Assembly (NCBI GenBank): GCA_015492115.1
Contig: WGFS01000175.1
Span: 1-7,747, forward strand
Direction of reading: 5' to 3'
DNA from: Aquificaceae bacterium
GTDB taxonomy: Bacteria; Aquificota; Aquificia; Aquificales; Aquificaceae
Length of the DNA stretch: 7,747 nucleotides
How positions within the stretch are numbered: position 1 is the stretch's first letter; every line of letters starts with the position of its first letter. The position numbers and the translations under genes were made by a program. Of this stretch, positions 1 through 5,207 are shown piece by piece. Below the pieces are notes generated by a model. The model ran no database searches. It worked only from the letters and a program-made list of their open reading frames with translations, and was not told where the DNA came from.

Positions 1-40
1 ATCCGAGGAGGAGAGAGATAAGAGCGCCCTCAACGTTCAT
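1..40 (-). CDS. 5' end of an unidentified gene, coupled to the antiporter
   Basis: Only the first 13 codons are visible: ATG at 40-38, then N-V-E-G-A-L-I-S-L-L-L-G, open to the window edge. Two observations support a real start. The ATG overlaps the antiporter TGA (39-37) as ATGA, the usual form of translational coupling. A strong Shine-Dalgarno sequence, GGGGAGGT (57-50 on the minus strand), lies 9 nt upstream. The short hydrophobic run L-I-S-L-L-L-G would fit a membrane segment, but 13 residues cannot identify a family. From its position it is probably cotranscribed with the antiporter and may act with it; that is inference. Confidence 0.72.
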   Translation of the reverse strand, partial: MNVEGALISLLLG

Positions 41-1263
41 CCTCTTGATACCTCCCCGGCTTTTGTAAGTGCAAGTTTTGATGATATGGGACCGAGGAGC
101 TCGTGGATAACGGTAGCCCCTATAACCACGTTCACGAGGATAGAGCCTACCTCCTTGAAGTTGGTGTTCTGGTAGGCGAGGAGGGCAAGACCTATAACTA
201 TCCCTCCCTGGGGAAAGAGGGCAAAGGCAAGGTATTTCTTCACCTTCTCGGGCGCTCCGGAGATGTGCCCCCCGAGGTAGACCCCTACGAACTTCCCAGC
301 AAACCTGCTCGCTATGTAGATCAGGACGACGGGGAAGAAGGAGAGGAGAACCTTTAAATCTAAGAAGGCTGAGCCCACCACGAAGAAGGCGGTGAATATG
401 AGGTCTTCTATATAGTTTTCTAAAGGTTTCTCAAACTCCTCCCAGGCGTTCCCGAGGTTCGCTATGGCTATCCCGACGCTCATCGTGGAGAGGAGCTCGT
501 CAACCCCAAGAACTCTTGCGATGGAGAAGGTTAAGAGGAGCATCCCCACCGTGAGGGTGACCGCCTCCTTCCTCTCCTTCGCAAACCTCCCCAGGAAAAA
601 CATCACGAGACCCATCAGAAGACCGAGGAGAACCGCCCCAAGAATTTGAAAGGATATCTCCTGAACGACGGAGCCGAGACTGAGGGAAGCCCCAGAGGTG
701 AGAGCTATGGCTATGGAGAAGCCGAGGACGAAGTTTACTATTCCCGTCGCATCATCCAGAGCGGCAACACCCAGAACGGTGGTCGTCAGGGGTCCCTTTG
801 ACCTGTACTCGTGGATAACCGCGAGGGTAGCTGTGGGGTCGGTTGGGGAGGCAAGGGAACCGAAGAGGAGGGCGAGGGCTACCACGAGGCTAATACTTTC
901 CCCCTGGGTGAAGTAAAGGTAGAGAGCCATGGTTATGGTTACGAACAGGTAGGCGAGCTCAGCCTCACCGAGGGTTATCAGGGCTATGCTCTTTCCAAAC
1001 TGTCTCACTTTCTTCCAGCTCAGGCTCGCCCCGATCAGGAAGGTGATTATGGAGAGGCTCGCGTGGGTGACGATGTCAGCGCTCTCAAGGAAATTCCTGT
1101 CTATGATGCCCAGGAGGGAAGGACTCATCGCTATCCCCGCGAGGATGTATCCGCTCACCCTCGGGAGCTTGAAGAAGTTAGCCAGGTTCCCGAAGAGATA
1201 ACCGATCAGGAGTATGAGACTGAACTCAAAGAGAACCCCTCCCCTCTCTAAGAGAAACTCCAT
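37..1263 (-). CDS. Cation:proton antiporter, CPA2 (Kef/NapA) type
   Basis: This is a 408-residue, very hydrophobic inner-membrane protein with roughly 11-13 predicted helices, the usual size of a transport domain without the TrkA-N/RCK tail of Kef proteins. Family signatures are the N-terminal FKLPRVSGYILAGI (31-44), SPTDPTA (139-145) in the unwound-helix region, and AALDDATGIV (168-176 region) with adjacent Asp170-Asp171. The DD pair marks electrogenic CPA2 exchangers and binds the ion and protons. Basic residues R320 and K324 lie in a late helix, where the family carries a conserved basic residue. Expected role: Na+ or K+ exchange for H+, giving pH and salt homeostasis; the ion cannot be read from sequence. 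The start lies 4 nt after the VWA stop codon and has no good Shine-Dalgarno, so translation is probably coupled. The TGA overlaps the next gene. Confidence 0.93.
   Translation of the reverse strand: MEFLLERGGVLFEFSLILLIGYLFGNLANFFKLPRVSGYILAGIAMSPSLLGIIDRNFLESADIVTHASLSIITFLIGASLSWKKVRQFGKSIALITLGEAELAYLFVTITMALYLYFTQGESISLVVALALLFGSLASPTDPTATLAVIHEYRSKGPLTTTVLGVAALDDATGIVNFVLGFSIAIALTSGASLSLGSVVQEISFQILGAVLLGLLMGLVMFFLGRFAKERKEAVTLTVGMLLLTFSIARVLGVDELLSTMSVGIAIANLGNAWEEFEKPLENYIEDLIFTAFFVVGSAFLDLKVLLSFFPVVLIYIASRFAGKFVGVYLGGHISGAPEKVKKYLAFALFPQGGIVIGLALLAYQNTNFKEVGSILVNVVIGATVIHELLGPISSKLALTKAGEVSRG
50..57 (-). promoter_or_regulatory. Strong Shine-Dalgarno for the gene starting at 40
   Basis: The minus strand reads GGGGAGGT, the near-perfect anti-16S core GGAGGT, 9 nt before the ATG at 40-38. 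It lies inside the last codons of the antiporter gene. It is the clearest ribosome binding site in the minus-strand cluster and is what makes the truncated reading frame at the left edge credible. Confidence 0.75.
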
Positions 1264-1267
1264 ACTA

Positions 1268-3142
1268 TCAGTTTACAGAAAGGAGTCTCCTTAGCTGGTT
1301 CTCAATTACAAAGGAGAAGGCTGAGGGGAGCTTGGATATGTCCTCAACGCTTATACCCGTCCTGTCAAAGTACTCTTTAACGAGCTTTGTCGCCTCTCCT
1401 ACCCCTACCCCGACTATCGGGAACTTCTGCTTCATCTGAAGTATGAAGGATTTTAAATCTTCCCCTCTCAGCCCCCTTGTAGGTTCCCCGTCGGTGAAGA
1501 GTATGAGTATCCCCTTCCTGTGGGTGCTCTTTATGTAAAGCTCCAGGCTCTCAAGACCTATGCTTATAGCCTTCCCCAGATCCGTTCCACCCCCAACGCT
1601 TGATACGAGCTCCATTATCCTTGCCTTCGCCACCCTGTAGTCCTCCTCAAAGTCTTTGAGCTCGTAAACGTTCTCGTTGAAGACCTTTATGGAGAAGGGC
1701 ATCCCCAGTCTGTTGAGAACCTCAGAGACCAGAAGGAGAGACCTTATGGCGTTTACGAACTTCTCTTCCTTCTTCATGGAGGTGGATATGTCTATCAGAA
1801 GCTCAAAGGCGAGCTCCTTCCTCTCGGGTATCTCCCTGCGGGTGTATATCCTTCCCCTCCTTATAGGAACCTCTGTGGGGAGCTTCTTGAAGTTAAGGCG
1901 CTTCCCGGACATGTAGCTCCCACCCCAGTGCTCCTCTTCCTCGGGCATGAGGTTGTCAAACTTCCTCTTGAAGTGCTCAACGTAGGGCAGAACGCTCTTA
2001 ATGAGGAGCTGATACCTCCTGAACTCCTCCTCCGTGAGCCCATGCTCCTTGCGGTACTTCCTGTCCATCTCGGAGAGCTCCTCATCCTGTGTCTCCTGAA
2101 GCTTCATACTGCTGGACGCTGAGCTTTCCTCATCCCATCCCTTGAAGATGAAGCTGAGAAACCCCCTGTGCTCTATATCCACCTCAAGGGTCTTTGGGAG
2201 AAAGTTCTGAAGGAAGGCTATGTCCTTCTCAAGGAGGTCAAGGTAGCTCATCTGCTTGACGTAGTCCTTCATCCAATCCTGCATGGAGTTCAATACCTTC
2301 AGTAGTTCTTTCCTCTCCACCTCGGGCATATCTACTGAGCTCTTTTCTCTATATTCAAGGATGAGAGACTGCTGCTTCTCGGGTAGCTTGCGGAGTATGT
2401 CCGTCATTATCCTGCCCCTGTGTCCGTCTTCCCTCTTCTTACCCCTCGCCTCGTCTATGAGGAGGTCTATGTAGTTGAGATCCCGTGCCTCGTCCACGAG
2501 AACCCTGAACTTTGACCACAGGTCCTCCATAACTATGTCGTAGGTTGTCTGGTAGTCCCTCTCCCTTATGTACTCGTAAAAGCTCTTTTCCATGCTGTCG
2601 GTGTAGTGCTTTATATCCTGAGAAAAGGGAGCTTCCTCCCCGAGCCACCTGTAAACGAGCGAGAGCGCAAGCTGATGATGAGGGTATATGGGATTTATGC
2701 CTTCTACGAGCTCCCTCGTTATACCCTTGAGACCGAATACCGCGGAGGGAACCTCCTCAAGGATCCTCTCCTTGGACTTTATGTTCTCAAGGACAGCATA
2801 CAGGGTCAGAAAGGAGGTTGGAACGTATCCCGCCCTGAAGACCTCCCTCTGACCGAGCCTCCAGCTGGGAAAGTGGGTTGTGAAGAGGTAGCTTATCTCG
2901 TGTCTTATAGAGTTTATGGCGTAGTCGTCCGTCCTTCTGAGGAACTCAACGATATTGAAGACCACACCGCGCGGGGTCTTTGCTCCGGGTGGTATATCCT
3001 CAACCTCTCCCCTCGCCCACATCTCAAGGACGGGCAGGAACTTAGGGTCGTATCCCGCACCCCATCCTTCGTAGGAGGGCTGAACCTCCACGTCGTATTC
3101 GTCTTCAATTAGGCTGGCTATTATCTTCCACCTTTCCTTCAT
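1268..3142 (-). CDS. VWA-domain protein (CobT/CoxE-like) with degenerate metallopeptidase-like N-terminus
   Basis: A 624-residue soluble protein with no signal peptide or membrane segment. The C-terminal third (about 445-620) is a von Willebrand A domain with a complete metal-ion-dependent adhesion site: D451-I-S453-T-S455 (DxSxS), T520 in GGGTD, and D551 in FTDGEP. It is preceded by a basic linker, RRGRIYTRRE (428-437), as in CobT/NorD-like proteins. The middle (about 180-400) is charged and helical. The N-terminal part contains R-H81-E82-I-S-Y85, then LYAVLENIKSKERI near 114-127, which resembles the HExxH...ALED(A/V)RIE pattern of metallopeptidase-VWA proteins, but the second His is Tyr. 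Relatives usually work with a MoxR-type AAA+ ATPase in metal insertion or complex remodelling; none is encoded here. The specific function is unknown. The ATG lacks a canonical Shine-Dalgarno and sits just after a hairpin. Gene 38 bp downstream of the PsiE gene, probable operon. Confidence 0.88.
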   Translation of the reverse strand: MKERWKIIASLIEDEYDVEVQPSYEGWGAGYDPKFLPVLEMWARGEVEDIPPGAKTPRGVVFNIVEFLRRTDDYAINSIRHEISYLFTTHFPSWRLGQREVFRAGYVPTSFLTLYAVLENIKSKERILEEVPSAVFGLKGITRELVEGINPIYPHHQLALSLVYRWLGEEAPFSQDIKHYTDSMEKSFYEYIRERDYQTTYDIVMEDLWSKFRVLVDEARDLNYIDLLIDEARGKKREDGHRGRIMTDILRKLPEKQQSLILEYREKSSVDMPEVERKELLKVLNSMQDWMKDYVKQMSYLDLLEKDIAFLQNFLPKTLEVDIEHRGFLSFIFKGWDEESSASSSMKLQETQDEELSEMDRKYRKEHGLTEEEFRRYQLLIKSVLPYVEHFKRKFDNLMPEEEEHWGGSYMSGKRLNFKKLPTEVPIRRGRIYTRREIPERKELAFELLIDISTSMKKEEKFVNAIRSLLLVSEVLNRLGMPFSIKVFNENVYELKDFEEDYRVAKARIMELVSSVGGGTDLGKAISIGLESLELYIKSTHRKGILILFTDGEPTRGLRGEDLKSFILQMKQKFPIVGVGVGEATKLVKEYFDRTGISVEDISKLPSAFSFVIENQLRRLLSVN

Positions 3143-3155
3143 GGGTTTTTAAACT

Positions 3156-3170
3156 ACCGCCGGAGGCGGT
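3156..3170 (-). promoter_or_regulatory. GC-rich hairpin between the PsiE and VWA genes
   Basis: A perfect 6-bp inverted repeat (ACCGCC, 3-nt loop, GGCGGT) fills the middle of the 38-bp intergenic gap. On the minus-strand transcript it is followed by AGTTTAAAAACCC and then the VWA ATG. There is no clean U-run, so it is a poor terminator in that direction. On the plus strand it is followed by CTTTT, slightly more terminator-like, but no plus-strand gene ends here. In the minus-strand RNA the 3' arm GGCGGT, 13 nt before the ATG, is the only Shine-Dalgarno-like sequence and would be buried in the stem. Possible roles are partial terminator, mRNA processing or 3'-end stabiliser, or translational control; the sequence does not decide. 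Confidence 0.45.
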
Positions 3171-3180
3171 CTTTTCAATG

Positions 3181-3729
3181 CTATTCCTCAGCCCTTCTGA
3201 TCTTTAGCTTTCTGTAAACCTTTCTCATCTCCCTCCCGAGCTCGCTGTCCACAGGTTTTCTCCTCGTAAGCCTGACGAACTCAAACCAGCTCTTCTCCAT
3301 AAGGACGTAGGTCACACCGAGGGCTATGAGCAGGGCCGAGTATCCCAGCAGGTCGGTGTAGGTAAACCTGTGGTTAAACAGCGCTATCACTATCTCTCTT
3401 ACAACAAAGACTATGCCCGCCTCAAGCATCTGGCGCTTTCGTATGCGCTTGTACTCTATAACGTCAAGGAAGACCCTGAAGAGCTCTATCAGGACAAAGA
3501 AGTTGAGGATGTTCTTTATGAGGAGCTTGAAGGCTTCCTCGTGCTCAAGCCTGAACTCTCCCCCAACTATGTGGGCTGTGAAGAGTCTGAGGTCGTAAAG
3601 GATTATGAGTATGGCGGTCATCAGGGTCAGGATGATTATGGGAACAGTAAGTATGACCAGAAGGTTCACGAACCTGTTGTAGAAGTTCAGAGCTTTTTTA
3701 GAGAAGCTGTCGGAGAAGAGAAATTTCAT
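3181..3729 (-). CDS. PsiE-like (phosphate-starvation-inducible E family) membrane protein
   Basis: A 182-residue inner-membrane protein with four predicted helices at about 22-45, 68-90, 101-118 and 125-145, and a basic C-terminal cytoplasmic tail rich in Arg/Lys. The family-like core is the conserved stretch around ELFRVFLDVIEY (82-93) followed by QMLEAGIVFVVREIVIALF (100-118), which matches the pattern of PsiE-type proteins; the length is close to the family's typical size. The biochemical role of PsiE is not known: the name comes from an Escherichia coli gene induced by phosphate starvation, and that regulation cannot be assumed here. The ATG at 3729-3727 has no Shine-Dalgarno. An AT-rich tract immediately upstream (TTTAAAAT on the minus strand) could be a -10 element, which would make the mRNA nearly leaderless. 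It is the first gene of the minus-strand cluster. Confidence 0.85.
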   Translation of the reverse strand: MKFLFSDSFSKKALNFYNRFVNLLVILTVPIIILTLMTAILIILYDLRLFTAHIVGGEFRLEHEEAFKLLIKNILNFFVLIELFRVFLDVIEYKRIRKRQMLEAGIVFVVREIVIALFNHRFTYTDLLGYSALLIALGVTYVLMEKSWFEFVRLTRRKPVDSELGREMRKVYRKLKIRRAEE

Positions 3730-3777
3730 AGGAAAATTTTAAAGGAAAAAGTAAATTGGTAGAGGGAGGGTATTGAT
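3730..3777. promoter_or_regulatory. Divergent promoter region between PsiE and OmpA-like genes
   Basis: Only 48 bp separate two divergent start codons, so promoters for both directions must lie here or overlap the 5' ends of the genes. The left half is strongly AT-rich, with an 8-bp AAAATTTT palindrome (3733-3740). Possible -10 elements are TAAATT (3752-3757, plus) and TAAAAT (3741-3736, minus); no convincing -35 is seen at 16-18 bp for either. The location as a divergent control region is secure; the exact promoter elements are weakly supported. Confidence 0.45.
3762..3770 (+). promoter_or_regulatory. Shine-Dalgarno of the OmpA-like gene
   Basis: GAGGGAGGG ends 7 nt before the ATG at 3778 and 10 nt before a second in-frame ATG at 3781. 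An in-frame TAG at 3760-3762 rules out any longer N-terminus, so this site fixes the start to one of these two adjacent ATG codons. Confidence 0.7.
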
Positions 3778-4716
3778 ATGATGGCACTTCTTCTCTTTTT
3801 TCTGGTCTCCGTTGCCTTCTCTGACCTGTACAGGCTCCCGGAGAAGGATCTCAAAGGCTCGCAGGACCACCCGGCGGTCGGGAGGGTTGAAGGTGCCCGG
3901 ATAGCGGGATACACGGTTAAGGACTACGACGTTCTCCGAGTTCCAACGAAGATAGACTACAGCTGGGGAAGGATAAAGGGCTTTAAGGAGCTTGAGGGAA
4001 AGGTCACGAGGATATACTACGTTGCTCCCAAGACCTTGAGCCCCATTGCGGTTCAAAGAGCTTACAGGAAAGGGCTTGAAGCAAAGGGCTTTAGAGTCCT
4101 GTACAACTGCGCACCCTGCACACGTTCAAACGCAGCCCTCTTTATGGAGCTCATGGAAAAGCTCGGTGAGTCAAAGTGGGACGCCCTACCTCCAAGGAAA
4201 CTGAGCTTCCTCCTGATGAAGGGGAGCTACAGAGGGAGGGAGGTTCACGTAGCCCTATACACCTATACCCTTTCAGGTCTAACCCAGATAAGGCTGAGGG
4301 TCGTGGAGAGTAAACCCCTGAAGCTCGGTCTCAAGGTGGTGAAGGCTGAAGAGATAAAGAAGAGGATAGAGGAGAGGGGATCGGTGTCAATATACGGGAT
4401 ACACTTTGACCACAACAGTGCGGTCGTCAAGCCCGAGTCTGAGAAGGCTCTGAGAGAGATAGCTAAGTATCTGAAGAGGAACCCTAAGGTAAAGCTCTAC
4501 GTAGTCGGACACACCGACAATACAGGAGGATATGAGTACAACCTCAAACTTTCCCTAAGGAGGGCTGAGGCTGTGGTCAGGAAGCTGGTTAAGAAGTATG
4601 GAATAAGTCCGAATAGGCTGAAGGCTGTAGGGGTTGGATCCGTTGCACCCGTGGACACGAACAGAACTCCCGAGGGGAGGGCGAGGAACAGGAGGGTTGA
4701 GCTCGTTGAGATGTGA
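3778..4716 (+). CDS. Secreted OmpA-domain protein with DUF4892-like N-terminal domain
   Basis: A 312-residue protein in three parts. Residues 1-15 are a short hydrophobic signal sequence (LLLFFLVSVAFS) without basic residues, likely cleaved after Ser15; there is no lipobox Cys. Residues about 28-180 resemble DUF4892-type domains (dHPAVGR, ELEGKVTRIYY at 71-81, then GFRVLYNCAPC), with C111-x-x-C114 that could form a periplasmic disulfide. Residues about 200-312 are an OmpA C-terminal peptidoglycan-binding domain: IHFDHNSAVVKPES, GHTDNTG (244-250), LSLRRAEAV and GRARNRRVEL. D247 and R262 have the 15-residue spacing of the diaminopimelate-binding Asp/Arg pair of Acinetobacter OmpA (D271/R286). 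There is no beta-barrel, so it is probably a periplasmic or outer-membrane-associated protein anchored to peptidoglycan. It heads a two-gene plus-strand unit and its TGA overlaps the next start. Confidence 0.92.
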   Translation: MMALLLFFLVSVAFSDLYRLPEKDLKGSQDHPAVGRVEGARIAGYTVKDYDVLRVPTKIDYSWGRIKGFKELEGKVTRIYYVAPKTLSPIAVQRAYRKGLEAKGFRVLYNCAPCTRSNAALFMELMEKLGESKWDALPPRKLSFLLMKGSYRGREVHVALYTYTLSGLTQIRLRVVESKPLKLGLKVVKAEEIKKRIEERGSVSIYGIHFDHNSAVVKPESEKALREIAKYLKRNPKVKLYVVGHTDNTGGYEYNLKLSLRRAEAVVRKLVKKYGISPNRLKAVGVGSVAPVDTNRTPEGRARNRRVELVEM

Positions 4717-5207
4717 TGGAGGGCTTTTCTAAGGTATTCAAGAACACGGTTGTGATATATGCGGACTCTAAGGTGGAGTTCCTCCACAGGGTGGGGCTCT
4801 CCGTCAGGGTAGATTACGAGAGCTCCCGGATAGAGGTTTACAGGGAGGAGGGCGGGGTCATAGAGGGCAGGAGTTCGTCCAGAGGAAAGCTGACGAGGGT
4901 AAGGTTCAGAGGAAAACCCACGCTGGAGGGTCTGTGCAAGCTCCTGTCCCTGAAGTTTGAAGGTTCAAGACTGACCTTCTTTGAGATCTCAGAGGTCTTT
5001 ATGGAGGTGGGTAAGTTTGCAACGATGACCCGGGACGTGAACCTTACGGAGTTCCTCTTTGAAGTATCAAGTGGAAAGGTCTTCAAAACCACGAGAGGAA
5101 AGGGTACGGAGCCCGTTTCAGAGCTCAGACCCGCCGGAAGTCTTCAAGACTTTCTTGAGCTTACCCCGGAGCTGTGGAGGGTCGTGGACAGGTTCGGTAT
5201 CAGCTGA
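4713..5207 (+). CDS. Hypothetical protein, cotranslated with the OmpA-like gene
   Basis: I do not recognise this 163-164-residue protein. It has no signal peptide, membrane segment or metal-binding motif, and one Cys only. The N-terminal two-thirds alternate short hydrophobic and charged runs (KNTVVIYADSKVEF, GLSVRVDYESSRIEVYREEGG, LTRVRFRGKPT), suggesting a beta-rich fold. The C-terminus is more helical (SLQDFLELTPELWRVVDRFGIS). The start is ambiguous: GTG at 4713 overlaps the upstream TGA as GTGA, and ATG at 4716 overlaps it by one base (TGATG). The upstream AGGAGGG (4690-4696) is 16-19 nt away, too far for a standard site, so reinitiation after the OmpA-like gene is likely. Reading-frame length, purine-rich codon style and coupling support a real gene. 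It ends in the same palindrome as the convergent GH15 gene. Confidence 0.82.
   Translation: MMEGFSKVFKNTVVIYADSKVEFLHRVGLSVRVDYESSRIEVYREEGGVIEGRSSSRGKLTRVRFRGKPTLEGLCKLLSLKFEGSRLTFFEISEVFMEVGKFATMTRDVNLTEFLFEVSSGKVFKTTRGKGTEPVSELRPAGSLQDFLELTPELWRVVDRFGIS
5200..5207. other. Palindromic double stop: tail-to-tail gene overlap
   Basis: The 8-bp perfect palindrome TCAGCTGA holds the TGA of the plus-strand gene (5205-5207) and the TGA of the minus-strand GH15 gene (5202-5200). Each gene ends Ser(AGC)-TGA on its own strand. There is no intergenic DNA and no hairpin with a U-run on either side, so any terminator for either transcript must lie inside the opposing coding region. Confidence 0.95.

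Noticed and set aside
811..1251. Plus-strand open frame of 146 codons inside the antiporter gene
   Set aside because: Shadow frame of the antiporter; composition is low-complexity Gly/Glu/Tyr and matches no family pattern.
1280..1292. Inverted repeat AAGGAG-T-CTCCTT near the VWA 3' end
   Set aside because: A perfect 6-bp palindrome, but with a 1-nt centre it cannot form a normal hairpin, and its AAGGAG is over 20 nt from the antiporter ATG, too far to act as its ribosome site.
2606..3112. Plus-strand open frame of 168 codons inside the VWA gene
   Set aside because: It lies opposite a gene with clear VWA motifs and only mirrors its purine-rich codons; it has no ribosome site or recognisable domain.
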